From Blepharisma stoltei (taxonomy: Eukaryota; Ciliophora; Heterotrichea; Heterotrichida; Blepharismidae), in the NCBI GenBank assembly GCA_914767885.1, contig CAJZBQ010000051.1, forward strand, positions 62,001-126,000: a stretch of DNA of 64,000 bases, read 5' to 3'. Below, piece by piece: positions 32,162 to 43,137 of the stretch; positions within the stretch are counted from its first letter, which is position 1, and every line of letters begins with the position of its first letter. Position numbers and translations under genes: made by a program. The notes under the pieces are model-generated. The model was not told the origin of the DNA and ran no database searches. It saw only the letters and a program-made list of their open reading frames with translations.

Positions 32162-33043
32162 AAAATTATTAAAAATAATTAGCTTTATTTAAGCCTTATT
32201 TCAAAAAAATTAGGGAGTAAAACTTCAATATATTTTCTGACTTCTTTTAACTATGTTGATCTTTAAACTCTTCGTACTAACTTTATGGACTCTCTGCGAT
32301 TTTGATCAGTCGGAGGGAATCTCTAATTCTCAGGTAGTCTGGGATATCGTCTACCGATAAACTGATTAGGTTTAGGCTTAAAAATCCTGTTTCTTTTTTC
32401 TTGTCCGGCTTTTTTAAATTTTTCTTCTTCTTAAACGAATTCATTAATAGCATAGCTATAAGCTATCACTTTTTTGATGTCTTCTAGAGGAGCTTCTCTT
32501 ATAGTTTCTGAAGTAACGATATGTCCGATATTTCATAAATGATCTAAATCTGCAAGAATAAATACCAAGATTTTTAGATATAAAAATAGCAATAATAAAA
32601 TCATAATGATTTTTATTCCCTCTTATAGTATAGACTTCTAATTCAAAATAATTCATTTTCTGTGCCAAATATGGGCATTTTATAAATAAATCACCCTATT
32701 GGTTTTTTATTAAAAAGTTAAATTCAATATAGTATTCCTCTTATCGAATGAGTCAATAAGCACAATTTATAAAAAAATAATTCCGAAATATTAAATAATT
32801 AAAAAACTTAATAAATTGTATGAGTAGTCTGATATAAAATTTTCTAAAATTAATTCTGGCATGCCTTTGCCTTCAATTTTGATATTTTTTTATATTTAAA
32901 GATCAGAGCTCTTTTAAGGACCCACTATTCACATAAAAACAATATTTCATAATTCTCTGGTTTATGACGCAACGGCTTTGGTCGTTCAAAATATCTTAAT
33001 TAATGGACGGCTCTTGCAAATGAAATAATAAACAATATAAATA
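32162..33043. other. Spacer between receptor copies 1 and 2
   Basis: AT-rich spacer. It holds a short decayed coding stretch on the minus strand (see 32230-32668); the rest resembles the upstream region of copy 1. Confidence 0.45.
32230..32668 (-). pseudogene. Decayed short coding stretch of unknown family
   Basis: With TGA as Trp, one frame reads ADLDHLWNIGHIVTSETIRE and PLEDIKKVIAYSYAINEFV before a TAA, then more basic coding-like sequence. An upstream piece MAQKMNYFELEVYTIRGNK lies in another frame. A more decayed copy is at about 37130-37640 in the next spacer (ADLDPLW). It was probably duplicated with the receptors. No family recognised. Confidence 0.35.
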
Positions 33044-36000
33044 ATGCTTTTCAAAATAGTTGCTATACTTACACTAGGATGGTGTCTCAATCTTCTCATA
33101 GTTGACGAAAAAGAACCTAAAGAGATTTTTGACTCTCTTGAAGAGTCATATATAAATATTTACATTGAGTACAAAATTCTGGAAGAACTTATAAAAATAG
33201 AGTATGAAATTGATAGAGATACTATCATAATAGATTTATCCTCAAATATACAGTCTCATTTTTGAATATCTCAGCTTGCCTCAAGGCAAAGAATTCTTCA
33301 TATTATAAATGATGATTTTAATAAGGGATATAGCACTTGGACTTTTTCACTAAAACCATATCCGGATAGATATATAAATTCCTTAGTAAATGTTCTAAAA
33401 AATTTTAACTGAAGCTCAGGAATTGTTTTTCTCTCTGATAAAAATTCATGAATGAAAGAAAAAATTAGCAAAATATTTGATAATGATTTTCATTATATTA
33501 TTGTTGAGAGCAAAACTGATATTTCTCAAGTAATAGATAGAGAAGTTTTTAGACTTGGCAGCTACTTATATTATTTATTTACAGAAAGTAATATATCTGA
33601 GGATATTATCCAAAACCTCATAAGGACAAATTTATTATTAAAAGACAGCGGAATATTATTAAGCCAGGAAAGTAGTTATAATACAAATTTTAATGGCGCT
33701 TTAATTCTAGCTTCAAAAGGCCAAGAAAATACAAAATCATATGAACAAGAAACTGTCCAAAGCTTAAAAAATTTATTTTCTCAAATGTTTGCAGCTCAAA
33801 ATTTTAATAATACAGGGAATGACATTAATTTTATTATGAAAGATATTCTTATGTCTATCTGTGAAAGCCATTTTTGTGCAAATTCTTTTAATTTAGTAAA
33901 TATCCAGTCTGGAAATAGGGTCATCATTGGCGATTCTTTGTCTTTCTCTATAAACGACTCAATAATTTTCCCATGTAATTCTTTACTAATTCCTGAGCCT
34001 TGCAAAAAAATTATAAAAGTTAGCATAAGTAATGGCTCTATTAATCCAACAACCCCTCCTATGCCTTTTACCCACACAAATTACTATGGCTGTTATACAG
34101 CCATAAATCAAATAAATACTGGCCAGGATTTAATAGAAAATTTTATGCTTTCTCCATCAACTTTTGATTGTGGTGTATCTGAGTATAATTCTACTTTTAT
34201 GTACAATTGTTTTTCTAAAAAATTTGATGACATTGGCGTCATGCATTTCCCCTCAAGCTTTACACCAGTCGTATCAGGAACAATGTTGACGCTCCCCAAG
34301 CTAAATCATAGTATTCCGCTCATTGCAGGTATGTCTAATGATGATGTCCTTACGTTGCCTCAGAAATACCCATTTTTCTCTCGGACAAGTTTCGATTACG
34401 TATATGTGGCTGCACAGTTTATTAAGGTACTCTATACGATGGGCTGGAAAAATTGCGCAGTTTTATATCAGGTTGAACCTTTGTATACAGCCATGTACCA
34501 GCAGTTTGTAGAAACAGCTGAAAAGTATAACATGAATATCCTCAATAGAGAATATTTACGTGCAATACCAGGAGATGTCAATAATTATGAAGCCTTATTA
34601 AATCACACAGAGATTGTTCAAGAAGTCATCAACAGTAACGCTCGGCTATTAATAATGATTATGCTTGCTGACATTTCTATTGCAACGATGGATTTATTTT
34701 ACGATTTAGGCTTAAGAAATGGCGATTTAATAGTATTATGAGCAATGCCAGCTTGGATCAATACTATATATGTCCCGAGGTCAGGTGGCTTAGCTGGCTA
34801 TCGACGGATATGAAACTTGTATCCCAGGACGTAACTCTAGGGACCGCGCTGGGAAAGTGAGCAAATGGTCAAGCGAGCGCCCTCTAGCCTTGCTGGGCTG
34901 TCCCTTTCTGCTTACAAGTCTCGTCATCCCTTGGAATAAAATATTGCATAGATTTGAGCCTGCTGTCGGTCAGCCCGATATTGCACTCCATCAGACCAAG
35001 CTAGAGCTGACCAAATACACTCACCGCACTCTGCTTTCCCTTCCACAAGGTCCCCAGATCCCATCTGGCTGCAAGTGCTAAGGGAAGAGGTAGGCTCTCC
35101 ACGCAATTTTTATATGTTTAATGGAAGCTGTAAGAAAACAAATTTTTACAGGCTGCTCTGGGACAGTGAGAGTTGAGCCTGACACAAATAATAGGTTTAT
35201 TAATTTCCTGGTATTGAAAAATGCGTTGTGAAATCCTGCGACTAATTCTGTACAGGTTTCTAATGCGGCGTATTGAAATCCTACTGGGAGTGACGTTTTA
35301 ACGATTCTTCAGCCATTAAAATACGCTGGAAATACCACGATAAAGCCTAGCGATTTTAGAGTTGTGCTGAATAATTGCCCATTTCCTGAAAAAGAAATTA
35401 GGACTTTTGATAAAGGTAGGTATTTACCCCCCAATTAAATTAGAACAAAAAAATAATAAAATTTCATTTTGGTATTTTAACATCTCTTAAATTGGAACAT
35501 AATTTTTTTAAAACAAAAATTATAGGTTTTATAAATTAGTTTTATCTAGTTTAATTATAAAACCCAGGTAGATATTATTTAAATAATTAAAACTGAATAG
35601 GTTAATTTTTTTTAATTAATTATTCATAATATTTTTTTATTTTTAAAAAAATGTTATTAATTTTTTTAAAGTTAAAAATAAAGTTAATTTTTATTAAAAC
35701 ATTAGCCTTCTTTAAATAGGAACAGAATTTATTTTTTAAAGGGAATAGGATTAGTATTTGGAATTTGCATAGCAGTAGCGGTGGCGACTGCAGGGGTTAC
35801 TATCGTTATATGGAAAAAATGATGGAATATAAGAGCTGAAGATTTAAAAGAAAGGAAAGAAATTTCAGTTCCTGACGCTATTATGGCTGCTACCATTGTA
35901 ATTGAATTTTTCCAATTGTTAGCTATGGGTCCAGATATTACTCCTATAAATTCTTTAATTTCTGATATAGGGAAATCGTTTTCACTGGATTTTGAAAGCT

Positions 36001-37066
36001 TGATACAGGTGAGAAATGACGTTTTTTTGATTTTTCTTGATGTAGTTTTTGGGTCAATTATATTGTGGGTGATTTTATCTGTGATTGTTTTGTTTAGATT
36101 GGACGAAATTTTTAATAGGGTCGCGATTATTCGGCATCTCAGCTCACTCTCGGATTATTCTATAGTAAACTGATTTTAAAAATATTAAAATAATCATGAT
36201 TTTATATAGGAAGCACCTGATTATGATGAATTTTACTATTTTCAGCATATTTAATGCCTGTGCTTGGGAATTTATTGTTTATTCCTTTTATGTCAGGCTT
36301 ATTAGATGTTTTTGTATGTGATAAATCAATTGGAGATGATTTCACTCAGAGTTTTATGTATAAAGACTGCAACCAATTTTGTTGGGAAAATGACCATATA
36401 ATATATGTAACTTTTGCCTTTATTGGTATTATTTTATATGAGCCTCTAGCAATATTTTGTAGACCTCTCTGGCAAGAATTTCAATCTTTGGCGCATGTAA
36501 AATACTCTCCTAGACATCTTATGCTGAAAACTATATTCCAAATAACCCTTATTGTTATGAATAAAACAGTAAAAAGAGCTCAAGACATTGCCCATGGAGC
36601 GATTTTTACGTTTTTTGTGCTAGTTTTTGCAGTTTTTACACATGGACATAAAGCTTATAATTATCCTAGATTCAGCTGGTGACTGACTTTAAGCTTATTT
36701 GGAATTGTGTGAGAGTCATTTTTAACTACAATTAATATAGGAATTGGGAATAGTGATTCTCTTGTATGAGTTTTTATATTAATAGCTGGATGGGGTATAA
36801 TAGGAATTATAGGATTATGGGTACAAAAGAAAAAATACCCGAGTTTGCTTTTTAGAAGTAAAGGAAAAGATATGGACATTGAAGGGTTTTAGACAAATAT
36901 TTTTGTGAAGAAAATCAATTGACATGCAAAATTTGATATTTATTTTCCTAAAAATTAAATGCATAAAGAAGAGGGGTGAAAATGCTAAATCTATTATACT
37001 TCTAATTTATTCAAATTTGCATTTACATTGACGAGAGGCAAAAGTAAAGTAATATCATTTAAATAA
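33044..37066 (+). CDS. Receptor copy 2, three IESs and an insertion that replaces part of the ectodomain
   Basis: Starts MLFKIVAILTLGWCLNLLIV and follows copy 1 closely. Removing 35425-35745, 36156-36247 and 36871-36996 leaves a frame broken only by the GC-rich block at 34791-35118, which replaces about 230 bp (77 residues) of the ectodomain of copy 1, from LDRTKTNELSL to TNGTL. If that block is cut at its flanking TTA the frame is restored (1052 codons), giving a receptor lacking this piece. It lacks the first three IESs of copy 1 and has one of its own near the end. Either a shortened receptor or a pseudogene. Confidence 0.65.
34791..35118. mobile_element. GC-rich insertion E7 replacing coding sequence
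   Basis: About 325 bp of distinctly GC-richer DNA begins after GGTGGCTTA and ends before ATGGAAGC. No target duplication is seen and 230 bp of receptor sequence are absent, so insertion came with a deletion. TTA is present at both edges (34790-34792, 35118-35120). No similarity to the other insertions was noticed. Confidence 0.6.
35425..35745 (+). mobile_element. IES of the TTTAAATTGGAACAAA family, 321 bp, TA ends
   Basis: Same site as 30705-30961 in copy 1, but 64 bp longer. Left CCCCCCAATTAAATTAGAAC, second copy CTCTTAAATTGGAACATA, right copy CTTCTTTAAATAGGAACA and inverted partial TTTAAAGGGAA. Confidence 0.8.
36156..36247 (+). other. IES, 92 bp, TA ends
   Basis: Counterpart of 31372-31462, one base longer. 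Confidence 0.8.
36871..36996 (+). other. IES, 126 bp, TA ends, copy 2 only
   Basis: TA at 36871 and 36997. Copy 1 reads AAAAGATACTTCAAATTTATTC without it; excision here gives AAAAGATACTTCTAATTTATTC. Without removal the frame stops at once (TAG at 36888). Confidence 0.92.
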
Positions 37067-38373
37067 ATTATTTTATTAAATGGAAAAGAAAACTATTAAA
37101 ATAATTAAGTTTATTTAGTCTTTATTTATTAGAATAAAGAACTGGAATATACTCTTTTACATTGGTCTGATTTTTGAACTTATTCCAACTAACTTAATGC
37201 GCAATTTTGATCAGTTAGATGGAAATCTCTAATTCTCAGGTATTCTGTAGCTTCTTCCCTACTGATTATATCTTCCTCAGTTAGGCTCCAAAAATCCTTT
37301 TAATTTTTTTCTTAATTCAATTTTTATTAGTGTCTTTTTGAAATTTTTCTTAATCTTGAATAAGCATAGCAATTGAAATAAATTTTGCAAAGAATACCAT
37401 AATAGGCATCCAGAAAACTACTCATTTTTTTATTCTTCCAAATGCTCATCATCCAACGTGTCATGCTCTCTCTCCTTTATATCAAGCTACTCAATAATAT
37501 TTCTTTTCTTAGCTTACTTTGTATATATTGTAGCTTTTGATATCTATCAAGGAGCTCTCTTATAATATCTGAAGTAACGATAAGTACGATTCCCATAAAG
37601 GATCTAAGTCTGCAATCTTGGGCTGCAATCACCAAACAAGTAAAGAAATTTCTCAAAAAACAGATTCTGTGAGTGAAGATCTCAAAATTTTATTTCTTAA
37701 AGCCTAATTCAACGCAATCCTTACTCTCATCTCGGAAAGGGTTATTTCTGCTTAAATTATCTAGTTCGGTTAGTCCTTTTGCTAGATTTAAATTCATATC
37801 CTTATCTTTTATATATATAATGCCTCACTTGATAGGCAATTAATGACATGAAATTGGTGTTTAAGGAAGTTTTACTGAGCCAGCTTAAAGGGTTTCATGC
37901 TATTAATTTCTGAGCTTCTTCTGTAGATTTGCATTAGTTTTCTTCTCAATAAAGAGCAGACAAGGCCTTCCATTTTGTTTTTCTTAATTTATTCTTGATG
38001 TATTATTATGGGTTATTTAGGCCACTTTTATTTTAGGCAAAATAATTGATTATTCAAAATAATGAATTAAATTCTAGATGAAAATCTGTAAATATTTATA
38101 AATTTATTTTTGGGTATATTTAAAAATGAATTACCTTTACAAATTAAGCAAAAAGATAGGTATTAAATTAATGCTTAAATATGCTTAGAAGCCATATATT
38201 ATAAGCAAGTATAAAATCATTTCTTTGCCCATATTAGGATATAAACTTCAGATCTCTTGGAATTTCTATATAGAACTTGCATTTCTGACTTTTTAATTAA
38301 TATTGGAGAGTGCGTCTTACGATAATTTTTTCTAATTAGTTATTTTTTTACCTGTACATGACTTTTAATATAA
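37067..38373. other. Spacer between receptor copies 2 and 3
   Basis: 1.3 kb, AT-rich. The left half (37130-37640) is a decayed copy of the minus-strand stretch at 32230-32668. I see no intact gene and no IES ends. Confidence 0.45.
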
Positions 38374-41300
38374 ATGAAATTCTGGCAGATTTTTATATTT
38401 ATAACTCTAGGTTTATCAATAGACGTTTTTCTCGTCTACGACAACGCAACCAGCTTAAATATGCCTCTTTTCAAAAGCAACCTAGAATCAAGTTGAAACA
38501 AAACCTCAGAATTTAATGCATTATTTACTGATTATACAATATTTACACAAATTTTAAAGGAAAATCCAGAAAATATTCAAATTGTTATTGACCTTACCTC
38601 AGATTTCAAGTCACATTTTTGGATTTCAAGACAAGCTTTAGAGAACCATTTTATTCACATAACCCAGAAAAATTATAATGAAGCCTATTCTGACTGGTCT
38701 TTTTCTTTGAATTCAGATATAAATGTTTATTCAAAAGCAATAAAAAATGTTTGAGATAATCTTAATTGAATGACTGGTGTTGTTTTCCTTTCCCTAAAGA
38801 GTTTATTAATAAGAGATAAAGTGTATACCACTTTAGACAATGACTTCCATTATGTAATAATTGAAAGCAAGTCTGGAATTACTGAAGTTATTAATAGAGA
38901 TGTATTTAAACTAGGGAGAAATTTATATTTCGTGTTTACAGAGAGCGATATTTCTGAGGAAATTATAAGTAATTTGGTGCAAACCAAGCTTTTGGGCAAG
39001 GGTTGCGGTCTATTTCTTAGCCAGGAGAGTGGCTATAAAGCCCCAATAGACGGATCATTAATATTAGCGTCTAGAGGACAAGAGCAAACTACTTCTTTTC
39101 AAGAATCTTTACAAGCAAATATTGTCAATTTATTCATCTCACTTCTTGATTTTTTGCAAAACAATAATTTTTATATTGACAGTCCCACTGTCTTAAAAAA
39201 CGCCTTTATCTCCTTATGTGAAAACCATTTTTGCACAAATTCTTTCAGTTTAGTGAATATTCAGTCAGGTAAACGAGTTTTAATAGGCGATGCTTATTCT
39301 AAAAACTTTTCCTCAATAATTTTCCCAGGTGGACAAATTTCAATTCCTTATGTTCAGAAAAAAAAAATTAATATGAGCATAAGTAACGGTATTCACAATC
39401 CTTTTACTAATCTTACGATGCCTTATTTCCAGGTGCAATACTTCGGAGTTTATATAGCAATCGACCAAGTTAACAGTGGAGAAGACTTAATTTCAAATTT
39501 TATTATGGAGCCAACAACTTTTGACAGTGGGAATTCAATATATGATTTTGAGTTTTCTTATAATTCCTTTAGTGAGAATATTAAAAAAATTGGTGTCATG
39601 CATATACCACAAAGCTTCACCCCTGTAGTTATAGGAACAATGAAAACTTTAAGCGCATTAAACATATAGAAATTGCCGATGATGGCGCATTGAGCGCCAT
39701 CATCGGGCAACTTTTTTCAGGGTCCACAATGGAAAAGGGTTACGTGTGGAACCCTTTTTAACACGTGGAGAATCCTCACTTCCACGCGTCAAAAAGGGTT
39801 CCACACGTGGAACCCATTTCACGTGTGGACCCTTAAAAGACGTTGCCCGATGATGGTGCATTGAGCGCCATCATCGGGCAATCAGTATATCAATCCCAGT
39901 TATAGCAGGACTATCTAATGACGCCTCTTTATCATTTTCCGATACTTTTCCTTATTTTTCAAGAACCACATTTGACGGTACCTATGTCGCCAGCCAATCT
40001 TTAAAGCTCCTTTATACCTTAGGCTGACGAAACTGCGCAATTTTATACCAAGACGAAATTTTTATGACTTCGGTTTACAACGAATTTGTAAAAACAGCCA
40101 AAGAGTATCGTTTTAATATTTTAAACAGAGAAGATCTTAGACTTATTCCCAGTTCTGTAAAAAACTATACCAGCCTTTTAAAATATACCCATGCAATGCA
40201 AGAAGTAATTGATTCCAATGCGAAGCTGCTAATTATCGTTATGACTGGCTCTATAAATCATTATATAATGGACATTTTTTATGATTTAGGAATCAGAAAA
40301 GGAGACTTTGTTGTGTTTTGAGCAATAACCGCATGAATTAATAGTATGTATATTCCTCGTGGTGATAATTTAACAAAATCCATAGAGGTCTCGCTGCCTT
40401 CTATATCATTAGACCAGCCAGCATTTGTAGGAGAAATTGGTAAATGAGTAAATATTGAACTGACTTCGAAATATCAGACAGAAAATAATATTGCTTCATG
40501 CTGGTCTTATGATGCTGCAAGACTAGGAATTAATGCCCTTGATTATATGACTAACAGAGGTCTAGACTATACAAATGGGAGCTTATTTATGAGTTATATA
40601 AGAAAGCAGAATTTTGTAGGGTGCTCAGGAAATATTAGGATTGAGCCAAATAGTAATAACAGATTTATTGATTCTCTTGTATTAAAAAATGCTATATGAG
40701 ATGAAAACAGTAAGAATGTGATTTTAGAAGAAGTTGGGAACTGGAGTCCTATAGGAAATAAACTGCTGACTATGAAAAAGTCTATTATTTATTATGGAAA
40801 TTCAACAAATAAGCCTGATGATTTTAGAGTTGTATTAGATGGCTGCCCATTTCCTCAGTCAGCAGTTAAAACTTTTGAGAAAGGCAGGTATTTAATTTTT
40901 GGGATAGGAATTGCGACTGTAATATGAAGTTTTTTTAATATTTTTTTTATTTGGAAGCAATGGAGTCAAATAGTCGTCCCTGATCTAACAAGCCGAGAAG
41001 AAGTGTCATACGAAGACTTTATTATGGGTTCTACAATTGTTATTGAGTTTTTCCAATTTTTAGCTATGGGGCCAGGAATGAAGCCAGTCAGCTCTTTTCT
41101 AAATTATATAGGTAATGCTTTGTCTTTTGACTTTGATGATTTTTTTTCACCGAAAAATGGTGCATTTTGGATTATAATTGATTTGGTATTTGTTGGTGTA
41201 CTCTTATGGGTAGTTCTTTCACTAGTGGTGCTTCTTAATCTGGGGGAAAGAAAATTTTATGGTAAATGAATAGCTGAAAAGCTTAACAGTTATGCTGACA

Positions 41301-42440
41301 ATTTAATGCCCTTTTTAGGTAATTGATGCTTTATTCCATTTATTTCAATATTGTTGGATGTTTTTTGTATGTGATGAATATTATCTTATCTTATTAAATT
41401 TATAATGTTTAACGTCCACTAAGGGGTAGCCTTTCCAGAGCTGCCACCATATTTGTCAACATGTCGGGTCCATTAACCTCTGGATCGATCCACTTTGTTG
41501 CACCAGGACACAGGTCGATACTGCATTCCGGCTTCAACAGGCTGCGTTGCCTCGTCTCCTTGGCTCAGCTCCTGCGCGTGTTCCGCCTAAGGGTCGCCTT
41601 CCTCGGGTGTGTTGAGAGGCAAAAACTTCAAGTCTCTTGATGCACTTGGAGCGGCGCCCTGGCTTATCCGCCAAAGTACAAATGCTATTGCTGTGCAGAA
41701 GTTTCCCTAAAGAAAGCCGAAACCCATAAATAAAATTGCTTGGGGGAGAGGAAATTAGCGGAGCTCATTTCACTCGAACCGAATGTCATTTTATTTAAGT
41801 ATGTGATCAATCAATAGGTGATAATTTTACAGATAGTTTTATGATGAAGGATTGCTACCAATTCTGCTGAAAAGATGAACATTTAGTATATTCTATCTTC
41901 TCTGGGATTGCCATTATTTTGTATGAGCCACTTGCTATTTCTTGCAGACCACTGTGGCAAGAAATGCAGAATTTAGCTCACGTGAAATCTATTCCCCTAC
42001 ACCTGATGGAAAAGACGATAATTCAAGTTATTTTTATTGTCCTTAATAAAACAATAAAAAGAATACAAAGACTAGCCCATGGCCTCATATTTACGATTGT
42101 TATGCTATGTTTTGCAATTTTTACATTAAAATACAAAGCTTATAATTATGAAAGATTTAGCTGATGGCTATCATTAAGTCTATTTGGAGTCTCTTGAGGG
42201 TCATTTTTAGCTACAATTGATAATGAATTAGGCGACGGGTCCTTTTTCTGAATTCTTCTTTTGATTATTGGCTGATCTATATTAATATGTATTGGAGTTA
42301 TAGTGCAAAGAGTGAAATATCCTAGCTTATTATACCGACCTCAAAAAATAAACACTGAAAAATTATACCATTTTGCTTTTGCTTTTAGTTCTAGAATTGA
42401 TGATTATGATGAGGTTGGGAGTGTTAATTTCTTACAATAA
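38374..42440 (+). CDS. Receptor copy 3, one fold-back IES, one retroinsertion, one frameshift
   Basis: Signal peptide MKFWQIFIFITLGLSIDVFL, then the same ectodomain and membrane layout as copy 4, its closest relative. Removing 39667-39889 joins SALNI to SIPVIAGLSND. The retroinsertion 41379-41798 lies in DVFVCDQSIGDNF. Even after its exact removal one extra T remains in a T-run at 41361-41366 (six against five in copies 1 and 2), so the frame is off by one: 3413-type remainder rather than whole codons. The copy is therefore either a pseudogene or has a homopolymer sequencing error. Ends VNFLQ. Confidence 0.7.
39667..39889 (+). mobile_element. Fold-back IES, 223 bp, TA ends, nested palindromes
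   Basis: Both arms carry GATGATGGCGC and its partner GCGCCATCATCGGGCAAC, each arm being a hairpin itself; the middle has GGGTTCCACACGTGGAACCC and related stems with AAAAAGGG/CCCTTTTT. Excision leaves AACATATCAATCCC in frame; copies 1, 2 and 4 have no insert here. Much GC-richer than the genome. Confidence 0.93.
41379..41798 (-). mobile_element. Retroelement-like insertion E4, 420 bp, 12-bp target duplication (one mismatch)
   Basis: GTATGTGATGAA at 41367-41378 and GTATGTGATCAA at 41799-41810. In reverse orientation it starts TTAAATAAAATGACATTCGG, contains GGTTCGAG (B-box-like) and ends GTGGACGTTAAAC.. with (ATAAG)n. It is related over most of its length to E3, and its 3' core to E5. It interrupts receptor copy 3. 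Confidence 0.85.
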
Positions 42441-43137
42441 ATATGCAGTACAATTTATCTCTCAAAATACGAATTTTACCTAAAAAGGAATTTTTTTAGC
42501 TTAGTAAAGAATATATTTTGACTTTATAATTCATTTATATGATATAATCTATTTTAAATTCAACCTTAAATTAGCTTTGAATATTTTCAAATTTTTTAAT
42601 AAATACAGCTCTATACTTAATCATTAGATAAACATACTCAAAAAATTTTTATTTCTTTTCTTATTTAGCTAAGCTACAATTTGGAATTATATTTAAAAAG
42701 TGCCTTTTTTTATATTTTTTAAATCCTCAATTGATCTATTATTCTAATCAAAATATTTAAAAAATTTGAAACAGATATAGTCTTCTGATAATTCTAAAGC
42801 TATTATTTTTATTTTCCACCTACCAAATATCACTTTCTGATTTCTTAATAAGGCTGAATTACTTAAACCCAAAGCCTCAAAAAATAATAAAACAAATTTA
42901 ATAGCTGTTAAAAGATATTCTTAATAAAAGGTAAATTTTATCAGTTTCGCTACAAAAAGGGATCAATATTCGTCGCTAAAAATAATTTAAGAAATCTCAA
43001 TGAATTATAAAATCTTTTTTATTATTTTCATAAGCCTTATCAGTAAAATAAAGATTTATCATGTTTCAGCCAATTTTTAGAAAAGCAAAATATGAGAAAG
43101 ATTTCCAATTCATAAATATAAAGCTTTTTTAATATAA
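42441..43137. other. Spacer between receptor copies 3 and 4
   Basis: 700 bp of AT-rich DNA. No gene, repeat or IES end recognised. The last 100 bp resemble the region upstream of copy 3. Confidence 0.5.
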
